Source of the DNA: Hoeflea sp.
Lineage (GTDB): Bacteria > Pseudomonadota > Alphaproteobacteria > Rhizobiales > Rhizobiaceae
Length of the DNA: 48,605 bases
Assembly (NCBI RefSeq): GCF_014359905.1
Contig: NZ_JACIYP010000034.1
Coordinates: 1-48,605 of the forward strand
Reading direction: 5' to 3'
Below, piece by piece: positions 1-8,019 of this stretch (position 1 is the first letter of the stretch; every line of letters starts with the position of its first letter). A model generated the notes under the pieces. It worked only from the letters and a program-made list of their open reading frames with translations. It was not told the origin of the DNA and searched no databases. The position numbers and the translations under genes are program-made.

Positions 1-36
1 TTCTGTCAGCGATTTCGGTCGGTCCAAGGGTTTCAT
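1..36 (-). CDS. GntR-family regulator, 5' end only (runs off window)
   Basis: Only the first 12 codons are inside the window, read leftwards from an ATG at 36. They encode MKPLDRPKSLTE, which resembles the N-terminus of FadR/FCD-type GntR regulators just before the winged-helix domain. A GGAG ribosome-binding site lies about a dozen bases upstream. The gene is divergent from a TRAP/sugar-acid operon, with a perfect palindrome between them, which is the usual layout for a local GntR regulator. The family call rests on 12 residues plus context; the neighbouring sequence to the left would settle it. Confidence 0.55.
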   Translation of the reverse strand, partial: MKPLDRPKSLTE

Positions 37-94
37 ATGCGCTTACTCCGGGAGCGAACCTATATCACTTGCAACTAGCATACAATGTGCAAGG

Positions 95-122
95 TTGACA
101 CACTGGCATACCGTATGCCAGT
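95..122. promoter_or_regulatory. Palindromic operator (102-122) next to a -35-like TTGACA
   Basis: A perfect inverted repeat has arms ACTGGCATAC and GTATGCCAGT around a single central C. A consensus -35 hexamer TTGACA (95-100) ends one base before it, but I cannot see a convincing -10. A second, weaker pair, CTTGCA (68-73) and TGCAAG (88-93), lies between this site and the divergent regulator. GntR proteins bind short palindromes of this kind, so this is the probable operator of the regulator that starts at 36, placed to block transcription of the TRAP operon. Confidence 0.7.
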
Positions 123-151
123 TAATGCGCTCGGATGGGAGGACAGCCGTG

Positions 152-667
152 ATGAACTTGCAGCGTGTGGAGACACTGTTTGTAGAGCTGAACCGGTTGC
201 TGGTTGCAGCCATTCTTGCGCTCGTCTTTGCAATTGTATTCATCAACGTGGTTGGCCGGTACGGGTTTTCGCATTCCTTTGCATGGGTGGAGGAGGCCGC
301 GCGCCACCTGATGATCCTGGGTGCGTTCTCGGGGGCCGGGCTGGCGCTCAGGGAGGGGCGGCTGGTGGCGATCGTTGCGGTGTCCGACCTGATGCCGGCC
401 CGTTTCGGCAAAGCCCTGCGCTGGATCATCGTCGCGATCATGGCCGCCTTCATGGCCACAATGCTCTGGCTCGGCATCAGCTTCGTGGAATTCGGCTGGA
501 GCAAGCAGACGATGTCGACGGGGATGTCGCGCGGAATTCCCTATCTCTCCATACCGATCGGATGCGGATTGTTCCTGATCCAGCTGGCGTTTTTCGCCCG
601 CCGTTTTGTGGCCGAGGAATTCGAGATCGATGCCGTCGATCTGCCGTCTCAGAACCGGGCGGCCTGA
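152..667 (+). CDS. TRAP transporter small permease (DctQ type)
   Basis: This 171-residue membrane protein has four hydrophobic segments, the usual topology of the DctQ subunit of a tripartite ATP-independent periplasmic transporter. DctQ pairs with the large permease in the inner membrane and helps dock the loaded binding protein. The ATG at 152 is chosen over an in-frame ATG at 95 because GGGAGGA lies just upstream, and because the earlier start would fall inside the TTGACA/operator region. It is the first gene of the operon; the large permease begins three bases after its stop. The substrate is probably a sugar acid, judged from the catabolic genes downstream. Confidence 0.9.
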   Translation: MNLQRVETLFVELNRLLVAAILALVFAIVFINVVGRYGFSHSFAWVEEAARHLMILGAFSGAGLALREGRLVAIVAVSDLMPARFGKALRWIIVAIMAAFMATMLWLGISFVEFGWSKQTMSTGMSRGIPYLSIPIGCGLFLIQLAFFARRFVAEEFEIDAVDLPSQNRAA

Positions 668-670
668 ATC

Positions 671-1957
671 ATGGCAAAAACCCTGATCATCCTGTTCTTT
701 GCCACGCTTTTCCTCGGTGTGCCGGTCGCCTTCACGATGGGGATCGCCGGTATCGTTGCCGTCTTCATCGACGGTTCGCTCAATCCTCTGATCGCCACGC
801 AGCGCATGTTCGCCGGAATCGACAGCTTCCCGCTCATGGCGGTGCCGTTCTTCATTCTGGCCTCCGAACTGATGACGGCCTGCGGTCTCACAAGGTCGTT
901 GCTCGGCTTTGCCAATGCGCTGGTGGGCCATCTTCGCGGTGGTCTGGGGCATGTCAACATCCTGGTCTCGATGCTGTTTGCCGGCATCAGCGGATCCGCC
1001 CTGGCCGACGCCGCGGGACCTTCGGCGATCGTCATGCGGATGATGCGCGAGGCAGGCTACGAAAAGAACTATGCAGGCGCCCTCTCCGCCGCGACGGCGA
1101 CGATCGGACCGATCATTCCACCGTCCATTCTCGCGGTGATTTTCGCCATATCGACAACCGGGGTGACCGTTGGCGGGCTTTTTCTGGCGGGCATTGTTCC
1201 GGGAATCCTGCTTGGCGTGTCGCTGGCCCTGGCCAATCACGTCATATCGGTCAAATACGGCTATCGTGGCCGCCAGGTTCGCGCCGGCCTTCGCGAGCTG
1301 GCGACGACAGCCCTGGCAGCGCTGCCCGCCATCGTCATGCCGGGCATCATTCTTGGCGGCATCCTGCTTGGCGTCTTCACTCCCACCGAAGCCGGCGCCG
1401 TGGCCTCCGCCTACGCGCTGCTTCTCGGGCTTGTGTTGCGGTCCTTCACACTCATGGGCATCTACGGCGCCTTCGTGCGAGCCGCGGTGTTGACCTCCTC
1501 GGTCTTTCTCATCGTGGCGCTGGCATCGATCTTCGCGTGGCTTCTCACCTATCTGCAGATCCCGCAGGAACTGGCTGCGGCAATTTCGAACGTCACCGAC
1601 AGCAGGCTCGGCGTTCTGTTCATTCTGGCCGCTTTCGCACTGATCTGCGGTCTCTTCATCGACACGCTTCCGGCGCTGATCATTCTCACGCCGATCCTCG
1701 GACCGATCGCCTATTCGGCCGGCATCGATCCGCTCCAGTTCGGAATGATGCTGATCCTGAACTTGACCATCGGCATGATCACGCCCCCCGTCGGCCCGGT
1801 TCTCTTCGTCATTTCCGCCGTTGGCCGCCTGCGTATCGAAGCGCTTTCCAAAGCCATTCTGCCGCTGCTGCTGGCAGAACTTCTCGTCCTGCTGCTGGTC
1901 ATTCTGGTGCCCGGCGTCAGTACGTTCGTCCCCAACCAGTTTGGCTTTAGCAACTGA
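671..1957 (+). CDS. TRAP transporter large permease (DctM type)
   Basis: This 428-residue protein is hydrophobic throughout and of normal length for DctM, the ion-coupled channel subunit with about 12 membrane segments. Family-typical stretches are visible, for example SALADAAGPSAIV and GPIIPPSI in the first half and MITPPVGPVLF near the C-terminus. It starts three bases after the small permease stop with no strong ribosome-binding site, so it is probably translated by coupling. The binding-protein gene follows after 19 bases. Confidence 0.95.
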   Translation: MAKTLIILFFATLFLGVPVAFTMGIAGIVAVFIDGSLNPLIATQRMFAGIDSFPLMAVPFFILASELMTACGLTRSLLGFANALVGHLRGGLGHVNILVSMLFAGISGSALADAAGPSAIVMRMMREAGYEKNYAGALSAATATIGPIIPPSILAVIFAISTTGVTVGGLFLAGIVPGILLGVSLALANHVISVKYGYRGRQVRAGLRELATTALAALPAIVMPGIILGGILLGVFTPTEAGAVASAYALLLGLVLRSFTLMGIYGAFVRAAVLTSSVFLIVALASIFAWLLTYLQIPQELAAAISNVTDSRLGVLFILAAFALICGLFIDTLPALIILTPILGPIAYSAGIDPLQFGMMLILNLTIGMITPPVGPVLFVISAVGRLRIEALSKAILPLLLAELLVLLLVILVPGVSTFVPNQFGFSN

Positions 1958-1976
1958 CATGAACAGGAGGATCATT

Positions 1977-2996
1977 ATGAAATCCATGTCAAAATTCCTT
2001 GCGACAACTGCGGCAATTGCAGTTCTCGGCGCTGCGTCCGCAGCATCGGCAAAAGAACTCAAATATGCGCATTTTCAATCCGCGGATCTGAGTTCGCCCA
2101 AGCATGCCGCAGCACTGGCTTTCGAAAGCTGCGTCGAGGGCAAGACGGCCGGTTCCATTGATGTCCAGATCTATCCGGCCGGCCAGCTTGCGGGCGACAA
2201 CGAGGTCATGGAGGGACTTCAGCTGGGATCGATTCAGATGGCGGTCGTTCACGACGGGCCGATCTCGGCCACCTACAAGCCGTTCTCCGCGCTTGCGCTG
2301 CCGTACCTGTTCGACGATCAGGCAATGGCCTGGGCGGTGATGGATGGTGCGTTCGGAGACGCCATGGCTGAGGACATGCTTGCCAAGACGGGCATCCGCA
2401 TGTTCGGCGTCGCGGACAATGGCGTTCGCAACTTCACCAACAATGTGCGTCCGGTCGCCGAGCCCAAGGACATGGCGGGCCTGAAGATGCGCGTGATGAC
2501 CGCGCCGGTCTGGGTCACGCTCGTGGAGAGCCTCGGTGCGTCGGCCACTCCCGTGCCGTGGCCGGAACTGCCGGGCGCCCTGCAGCAGGGTGTTGTCGAT
2601 GGCCAGGAGAACGGCGTCACCAACATCATCAATGCGTCGCTCTATCAGAACCAGAAATATGTGACGCTTGATGGCCACGTCTTCAGCTGGCACGCCTATC
2701 TGATGTCCGATGACTTCTACCAGGGGCTGACGGATGGCGAGAAAACGGCAGTCACACAGTGCGTCGACATCGCAAAGGTCATCCATCGTGGCATGACCGC
2801 TGCGCAGGACGCCAACGCGAGCGCGATCCTGTCGGAAAAAGGCATGACCGTCGTCGCGGTCAGCCCGGAGCAAAAAGCCATGTTCCGCCAGGCCGCTCAA
2901 CCGGCCGTGCGGGAATTCGTCGTTGGCGAAGTCGGCGCCGAGTGGCCCGACAAGCTCGATGCCGCGGTTGCCGATTATCGCGCATCCTTCAACTGA
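1977..2996 (+). CDS. TRAP transporter substrate-binding protein (DctP type)
   Basis: This 339-residue periplasmic protein has a Sec signal peptide (basic N-terminus, hydrophobic AAIAVLGAASAASA, likely cleavage after ASA). The mature part shows DctP features: IQIYPAGQL-like text (DVQIYPAGQLAGDNEVMEGL), the NGVRNFTNN segment, and the conserved region with the Arg that binds a carboxylate (MAGLKMRVMTAPVWV). The start at 1977 is chosen over an in-frame ATG at 1959 because AGGAGG at 1965-1970 is optimally spaced for it and the signal peptide then begins cleanly. It completes the first TRAP system. The ligand is unknown; a carboxylated sugar is inferred from context. Confidence 0.93.
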   Translation: MKSMSKFLATTAAIAVLGAASAASAKELKYAHFQSADLSSPKHAAALAFESCVEGKTAGSIDVQIYPAGQLAGDNEVMEGLQLGSIQMAVVHDGPISATYKPFSALALPYLFDDQAMAWAVMDGAFGDAMAEDMLAKTGIRMFGVADNGVRNFTNNVRPVAEPKDMAGLKMRVMTAPVWVTLVESLGASATPVPWPELPGALQQGVVDGQENGVTNIINASLYQNQKYVTLDGHVFSWHAYLMSDDFYQGLTDGEKTAVTQCVDIAKVIHRGMTAAQDANASAILSEKGMTVVAVSPEQKAMFRQAAQPAVREFVVGEVGAEWPDKLDAAVADYRASFN

Positions 2997-3017
2997 CCAG
3001 CACGAAGAGGTCGCGTC

Positions 3018-3983
3018 ATGGCGAATGCCATTGCCATTCTCGAACCCGGCTATGCGGACTACAGCACCGAGGAATCAATCCTTTCAGGCCATGGCTTGAA
3101 GGTGGTTCCCGTCGGCCCGCATGAAGACGCGGCCTCGGCCTTGCAGGTCATCAATCCGTTGGGAGTCATGGTGCGCGAGCGCGCCATGACCTCCGACCTG
3201 ATGGATATCTGCCCCCGTCTCAAGATCATCGTCCGTTATGGCGTCGGTGTGGACAACATTGACATCGAAGCGGCGAGAAGCCGCGGCATATATGTCGCCA
3301 ATGTCCCCGACTATGGAGCCGAGAACGAGGTCAGCGATCATGCGCTCGCACTCTATCTCGCGATCCAGCGCCGCATTCCCGCCCGCGACCAGGAGGTGCG
3401 CTCGGGCAGATGGGGCGTGGGCCAGGCAGCAAAGATTCCAAGCCGTGAGAATGCGATGCTCGGACTGATCGGCTGCGGCCGGATCGGGCTCGCAACGGCG
3501 CGCAAGTTCCGGGCCTTCGGCTTCGAGCGCATTGTGGTGTTCGATCCGTTTCTCGATCCCGGCAAGGCTGCCGCGGCGGGTCTGGAGCTGACCGATCTCG
3601 ATGCCTTGTGCCGGGATGCCGATGTCATCAGCGTCCACGCGCCGCTGACCGCCGAGACCCGCGGGATTCTCGGCGCGGACCTGTTTGCGACGATGAAGCC
3701 CACGACCATTGTCATCAATGTCGCGCGCGGCGGCCTCGTGGATGAAACCGCGCTGGCCGACGCCCTGAATGCCGGCCGGATTTTCGGCGCGGGCATCGAT
3801 GTCTTCGAGCAGGAACCGGTGCGCGCGGACCATCCGCTTCTGTTCACGCCCAACACCGTGCTGTCCGACCACACGGCCTGGTATTCCGAAAGGTCGGTGG
3901 GTGTGCTGCAGCGCAACGCCGCAACCGAAATCTGCCGGGTGCTTTCCGGCGAACCGCCCCAGAACTGGGTGAATCGATGGTGA
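3018..3983 (+). CDS. D-2-hydroxyacid dehydrogenase (phosphoglycerate dehydrogenase-like)
   Basis: This 321-residue NAD(P)-dependent enzyme interconverts a D-2-hydroxy acid and a 2-oxo acid. The nucleotide-binding motif GxGxxG is at G152-C-G154-R-I-G157. The family's catalytic residues are visible: R237 (ARGG), E266 (EQEP) and H285 (SDHTAW). It has no C-terminal ACT domain, so it is probably not a serine-pathway SerA. GAAGAGG precedes the ATG. It follows the TRAP binding-protein gene by 21 bases, so it probably acts on the imported compound or an intermediate from it. Confidence 0.9.
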   Translation: MANAIAILEPGYADYSTEESILSGHGLKVVPVGPHEDAASALQVINPLGVMVRERAMTSDLMDICPRLKIIVRYGVGVDNIDIEAARSRGIYVANVPDYGAENEVSDHALALYLAIQRRIPARDQEVRSGRWGVGQAAKIPSRENAMLGLIGCGRIGLATARKFRAFGFERIVVFDPFLDPGKAAAAGLELTDLDALCRDADVISVHAPLTAETRGILGADLFATMKPTTIVINVARGGLVDETALADALNAGRIFGAGIDVFEQEPVRADHPLLFTPNTVLSDHTAWYSERSVGVLQRNAATEICRVLSGEPPQNWVNRW

Positions 3984-4047
3984 GGCCCCACCGGCCCCGC
4001 CTCGGTCCCGGATCCATCTTCAACACAGACTTCCAAAGGAAGACACC

Positions 4048-4698
4048 ATGACACTTGATGAACTTATTGCGGGTTTCCGCGGTGCGGCGACGGCCTCCGT
4101 CGCGGACGCTGTCGACAAGGTCGTCGGAAAGACCGGATTTCTCCCCGAGTCTTTCAAGCCGCGCATCAACGAAAAGAAGATCGTCGGCCCGGCGGTGACC
4201 ATTCTCGAAGGCCCGACCAGCGAATTCCTGCCGCCGCAGCATGCCATCGATGCGATTGACGAGGCCGAGGCGGGCTCGGTCATCGTGATCTCCACCAACG
4301 GCACCACCGATGTGGCGCTGTGGGGCGGGCTGATGACTGCGGGCGCGGTCGCCAACAAGCACGAAGCCGCAGTTCTGGACGGCGGATTGCGCGACATTGT
4401 CGAGATCCGGCGGGACTATGATTTCCCGGTCTATTCGCGCTGCGTGTCACCGGGCACGACCCTTGGTCGCATCCGTACGCTTGCCGCGAATGTGGAGGTG
4501 GCCCTTGGCGACATTATCGTCAAGCCGGGTGACATCATCGTCGGGGATATTGATGGCGTGGTCCGGGTCCCGCGCGAGCACGCTGAAGCGGTCCTGGCCA
4601 TGGCGCTGGAAATCGACGACCGCGAAGCCGAGCAGGCGCGGCTGATCATCGAATCCGGCTCCCTGAGGGACGGGCTTGCGAAGTACGGACGCATCTGA
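4048..4698 (+). CDS. RraA / HMG-CHA aldolase-like protein
   Basis: This 216-residue protein belongs to the RraA-like fold shared by 4-hydroxy-4-methyl-2-oxoglutarate aldolases and the RNase E inhibitor RraA. The family motif DGGLRD is present (R115 and D116 correspond to the pyruvate/metal-binding pair of the aldolases), as are an ALWGGL segment and GDIDGVVRVP. The operon has no KDPG aldolase, so a pyruvate-releasing aldolase role fits the setting better than RNA-decay control. AAAGGAAG precedes the ATG. The exact substrate is not known. A long hairpin follows the gene. Confidence 0.8.
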   Translation: MTLDELIAGFRGAATASVADAVDKVVGKTGFLPESFKPRINEKKIVGPAVTILEGPTSEFLPPQHAIDAIDEAEAGSVIVISTNGTTDVALWGGLMTAGAVANKHEAAVLDGGLRDIVEIRRDYDFPVYSRCVSPGTTLGRIRTLAANVEVALGDIIVKPGDIIVGDIDGVVRVPREHAEAVLAMALEIDDREAEQARLIIESGSLRDGLAKYGRI

Positions 4699-4703
4699 TT
4701 CAA

Positions 4704-4744
4704 CCGGCTGCCCGCGGACCGCGGCGTGGTCTGCGGGCAGCCGG
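4704..4744 (+). repeat. Long intercistronic hairpin
   Basis: Perfect 12-base arms CCGGCTGCCCGC (4704-4715) and GCGGGCAGCCGG (4733-4744) enclose 17 bases whose ends (GGACC/GGTCT) extend the stem with one imperfect pair. No U-tract follows. It starts 6 bases after the RraA-like stop and precedes about 196 non-coding bases before the sugar kinase. It could stabilise the upstream mRNA or partly terminate transcription. Confidence 0.7.
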
Positions 4745-4940
4745 GAGACGACAAAGGGGCGTGTCCCGCGCGTCGCTTCTCACATGGCGTCCCCTGACCT
4801 CAATGACCGACAAGGCGGGACTGCAATTTCCGCGCCCCGCGAAGTCCGCCCTTGCAGATGAACTGCCGTACGGGACAAGATTTCAGACACACGGGACGGC
4901 ATCGTTTTGGTGCGGTCCGCACGACCTCAAGAGGAAAAGC

Positions 4941-5855
4941 ATGACCCCTGACATTCTTTGCCTTGGCGAACCGATGCTCGAATTCAACCAGCAACCGGAT
5001 GGCAGCTATCTGGCCGGACACGGCGGCGATACCTCCAACTGCGCCATCTCCGCGGCCCGGCAGGGTGCGCGCGTCGGATATGTCACGCATATCGGCGCCG
5101 ACACTTTCGGCAATTCCTTCATGGATCTCTGGGCCAAGGAAGGCATTGACACCTCCACCGTCAGACAGGTCGGCGATGCGCATACCGGCGTCTATTTCGT
5201 CACCCACGGTCCCGACGGGCACGAGTTCAGCTACATGCGCGCGGGTTCGGCGAGCAGCAGGATGGGTCCGGACGATCTGCCGGTCGACGGGCTCAAGGCC
5301 GCCAGGATCCTCCACGTGTCGGGCATCAGCCAGGGCATTTCTGCGATTGCTGCCGATGCGGTCTTCGCGGCGATCGAATGTGTTCGGTCGGCAGGCGGCA
5401 AGGTATCCTACGACACCAATCTCCGGCTCAAGCTCTGGCCTCTGCAGCGCGCCCGCGCGGTGATCCATGCGGCGATGGCGCAGTGCGACATCGCCCTGCC
5501 GGGACTCGATGACGCGCGACAGCTGACGGGACTCGAGGACCCGGATGCGATTGCGGATTTCTATCTCAGGCTGGGAGTGGGTGTCGTGGCGCTGACGCTG
5601 GGCGAACAGGGCACCCTGGTGGCCACGGCCGACGAACGCCGGCGGATCAAGGGTCGCCGCGTGGAAGCGGTGGATGCGACCGCCGCCGGGGACACGTTCG
5701 ACGGGGCATTTCTGGCCCGGCTTGTGGCCGGTGACGATCCGTTTGACGCTGCACGCTACGCCAATGCCGCCGCGGCGCTCTCGACCCAGGGATATGGCGC
5801 GGTTGCCCCGATCCCTCGAACGGCAGCGGTCGAATCCTTTCTGGCTGAGGAATGA
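4941..5855 (+). CDS. kdgK: PfkB-family sugar kinase, probably 2-dehydro-3-deoxygluconate (KDG) kinase
   Basis: This 304-residue ribokinase-family protein phosphorylates a sugar or sugar acid with ATP. It shows the N-terminal GHGGDTSNCA signature (about residues 26-35) and the C-terminal DATAAGDTFDGAF motif, where D251 is the catalytic base. The CLGEPMLEF N-terminus and the YDTNLRLKLW segment (157-166) are typical of KDG kinases. The ATG at 4941 is chosen because AAGAGGAA precedes it and family homology begins at once; an open frame extends up to 4761 but has no family character. Its stop overlaps the next start by four bases (ATGA). KDG specificity is likely but not proven. Confidence 0.82.
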   Translation: MTPDILCLGEPMLEFNQQPDGSYLAGHGGDTSNCAISAARQGARVGYVTHIGADTFGNSFMDLWAKEGIDTSTVRQVGDAHTGVYFVTHGPDGHEFSYMRAGSASSRMGPDDLPVDGLKAARILHVSGISQGISAIAADAVFAAIECVRSAGGKVSYDTNLRLKLWPLQRARAVIHAAMAQCDIALPGLDDARQLTGLEDPDAIADFYLRLGVGVVALTLGEQGTLVATADERRRIKGRRVEAVDATAAGDTFDGAFLARLVAGDDPFDAARYANAAAALSTQGYGAVAPIPRTAAVESFLAEE

Positions 5856-6562
5856 AGATGAAGCATGCAGTTATCATCGGCGGCACACGGGGCATAGGCC
5901 ACGGCGCCGCTGAAGCCTTGTCGCAGGCAGGATGGACAGTCACCTGCACGGGCATAGGCGAAGAAGAGGTGGCGGAGTTCCGTACCGGTCATCCCGACTG
6001 CCGCGCATCGACGCTCGACGTCCGTGACATGGAGGCGGTCCAGGCATTCTTTGCAGGACTCGACCGGCTTGACGGGCTGGTCAATTGCGCGGGGGTTCTC
6101 GACCGTGGCGGAGAATACGATATTGCCACTTTCGAGAATGTGATCGACATCAATCTCAACGGTACGATGCGGACCTGCCTGTCGGCACATCCGCTGCTGG
6201 CCGGGAGCCGCGGCGCGATTGTCAACACGGCCTCGATGCTGAGCTATTTCGGCGGTCCGCTCGTGCCGGCGTACTCGGCTTCAAAAGGCGGTGTGGCGCA
6301 ACTGACAAAGGCGCTCGCCGGGAAATGGGCCGGTGACGGCATTCGTGTCAATGCCATCGCGCCGGGCTGGATCGAAACCGAAATGACCACAGCGCTGCGC
6401 GCCGATGAGGAGCGCAACAAGCCGATCCTGGCCCGGACACCGCAGGGGCGCTGGGGCAAGCCGTCCGAAGTCGGCGCGCTTGTCGCCTGGCTCCTTTCCG
6501 AACAAGCCTCCTTCGTCACCGGCAGCATCTATCCGGTCGATGGCGGCTACTCCGCAATGTAA
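5852..6562 (+). CDS. SDR-family oxidoreductase
   Basis: This classical short-chain dehydrogenase/reductase has 236 residues. The cofactor motif is GGTRGIG (10-16), the NAG-type motif is NCAG (78-81), and the catalytic set is S128, Y141 and K145 (YSASK). The C-terminal SFVTGSIYPVDGGYSA is typical. It overlaps the kinase stop by four bases, so the two are translationally coupled. In this operon a KduD-like or DEH-reductase-like role, making or consuming a 2-keto-3-deoxy sugar acid, is plausible. The substrate cannot be read from the sequence. Confidence 0.9.
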   Translation: MKMKHAVIIGGTRGIGHGAAEALSQAGWTVTCTGIGEEEVAEFRTGHPDCRASTLDVRDMEAVQAFFAGLDRLDGLVNCAGVLDRGGEYDIATFENVIDINLNGTMRTCLSAHPLLAGSRGAIVNTASMLSYFGGPLVPAYSASKGGVAQLTKALAGKWAGDGIRVNAIAPGWIETEMTTALRADEERNKPILARTPQGRWGKPSEVGALVAWLLSEQASFVTGSIYPVDGGYSAM

Positions 6563-6573
6563 GGAACATCACC

Positions 6574-7101
6574 ATGCCTGTAGAACCGAATGATGCCGAA
6601 GCACGGATGCCATACCAGCTGCCGTTCCCCAAGGAAGCCCTGAGCGAGATCGTCATTCCGGACGCAGTTCCCAAGGATGACCGCCTATGGGTCCCGCAGG
6701 CAAAAAATGTCTGGTTCCGCCCGCTATGCCTCAACCGGTCCGAAGGCTACTGGATGAACCTGCTCAAGGTTCGAAAATCCGGGGTCCTGTCCCGTCACCG
6801 GCACCCGCAAGCCGTGCATGGCTGGGTATTGAAAGGCCGATGGCACTATCTCGAGCATGACTGGATGGCGGAAGAAGGCGGATATGTCTACGAGCCCCCC
6901 GGCGAGACACACACCCTGGTGGTGCCCGAGGGCGTGGAGGAGATGATCACCTACTTCCAGGTCAATGGCGTGATGCTCTATGTCGACCCCTATGGCAAGA
7001 CCATGGGGTTCGAGGACGTCTTCACCAAGATCGACATGTGCCGCAAGCACTACGAGGCGGTGGGCCTGGGCGGCGATTTTGTGGATCAGTACATCCGTTG
7101 A
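6574..7101 (+). CDS. Cupin-domain protein, dihydroxyacetophenone-dioxygenase-like
   Basis: This 175-residue single-cupin protein has metal-binding histidines H75, H77 and H82 in motif 1 (SRHRHPQAVHGW) and H113 in motif 2 (PPGETH). The usual motif 1 glutamate position is occupied by H82, giving a four-histidine site. Overall it resembles proteins annotated as 2,4'-dihydroxyacetophenone dioxygenase. No other aromatic-degradation gene is nearby, so a sugar-acid isomerase or ring-opening role comparable to other cupins in uronate pathways is an alternative (inference). AAGGA precedes the ATG 11 bases after the SDR stop. It is the last gene of the operon. Confidence 0.78.
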   Translation: MPVEPNDAEARMPYQLPFPKEALSEIVIPDAVPKDDRLWVPQAKNVWFRPLCLNRSEGYWMNLLKVRKSGVLSRHRHPQAVHGWVLKGRWHYLEHDWMAEEGGYVYEPPGETHTLVVPEGVEEMITYFQVNGVMLYVDPYGKTMGFEDVFTKIDMCRKHYEAVGLGGDFVDQYIR

Positions 7102-7179
7102 CATTGCCATGCCGAGCGGCTCTCGATGGTGTGTGCACCATGATGGCCGACTGAGACGCAGGCCCGATTTCGCAAGCAG

Positions 7180-7208
7180 CCCTCAGGCCTGGCCTGCCGG
7201 CCTGAGGG
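7180..7208 (+). terminator. Hairpin after the sugar-acid operon
   Basis: Perfect 10-base arms CCCTCAGGCC and GGCCTGAGGG flank a 9-base loop, 78 bases after the cupin stop. There is no U-tract, so this is either a weak or factor-assisted terminator, or an mRNA 3'-end stabiliser. Confidence 0.5.
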
Positions 7209-7341
7209 ATCGCTGTCGAGGAGCCTGTCGGCATTCCGTCAGGCATGGATTCCGGACGCTCAGCTATTTCAAGCCAGGATCGTGGCCTGTTACCTGTCGC
7301 AGACTGCTCCGACGAGCATGAGACCATGGAACGGGGTTATC

Positions 7342-7791
7342 GTGTTGAAGAGATTTCTAGCCGGGCTGGGTGTCGCCATTGTGCTGCTGCCGGCGCTTCC
7401 CGCGTCCGCCGATGAGGCGTGGCTTCTGCCAAATGGCGAGGAAGTCACCTGGGATCAGGATATCGATGGGATCTCGGTGCTGAGCTATCCCGTCGGCCGG
7501 TCGCGGGAGCGGGTGCACCTGTATGTGCGGGGGCTGGCCGATGCGGTCGACAGCCGCGGCACCTTCTATGCCTACTGGATCGGACCGAGCAGCGATTCCT
7601 ACTGCGATGCATCATTGACAGGCCCGGACGGAACCACATCCGACAGTTTCGGCCAGGCGATCATCACGTTCGATCAGCCGACTTTCCCGTCCGGGTGGTC
7701 AGCGCTTCTCGGGCAGTGTTTCGATGCGCCGTCCGACGAAGTGCGGGCGAACGCGCTGTATGGCGATCAGGTCGTCGTGCCTCGCAATTAG
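7342..7791 (+). CDS. Predicted secreted protein, unknown family
   Basis: This protein has about 149 residues with a Sec signal peptide (VLKRFLAGLGVAIVLLPALP, then ASA before DEA). I do not recognise the family. The mature part is acidic, rich in Trp/Tyr, and has two cysteines that could form one disulphide in the periplasm. The GTG at 7342 is chosen because it starts the signal peptide directly; in-frame ATGs at 7318 and 7282 are alternatives that only lengthen the N-terminus. It is the first of a run of small secreted proteins. Confidence 0.65.
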   Translation: MLKRFLAGLGVAIVLLPALPASADEAWLLPNGEEVTWDQDIDGISVLSYPVGRSRERVHLYVRGLADAVDSRGTFYAYWIGPSSDSYCDASLTGPDGTTSDSFGQAIITFDQPTFPSGWSALLGQCFDAPSDEVRANALYGDQVVVPRN

Positions 7792-8019
7792 GCAGGGAAG
7801 CGGACGAGAGGGCGAAAACCCAGACGCATGGACATGGCGCCCGAGACCGGCGGCCTGACCTGCCCATCTGACCGTTCGAGGCGGATCTCCGGGGCGGACC
7901 GTCAGGGTGCGGCGCTGCCCGGGGCCGCGTTGGGCAAGCTTGCCACCGGACAGGGTTTTTACGGTCCCCGGCTTGCCCGGCGAAGCGTCATCATTCATCA
8001 CAAGGGAAAGACCGATACA

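Noticed and set aside
85..2062. Long open frames of 621 codons (+) and 646 codons (-) over the first TRAP operon
   Set aside because: They run in other frames of clearly recognised TRAP genes, are rich in Arg, His and Gly, and lack family features. They are by-products of high GC content.
4048..4698. RraA as regulator of RNase E
   Set aside because: The protein sits in a catabolic operon and keeps the Arg-Asp pair used by pyruvate-releasing aldolases, so a metabolic role is favoured. The fold alone cannot decide.
6574..7101. True 2,4'-dihydroxyacetophenone dioxygenase
   Set aside because: The similarity is at family level only, and no aromatic-degradation gene is nearby; I kept a neutral cupin call.
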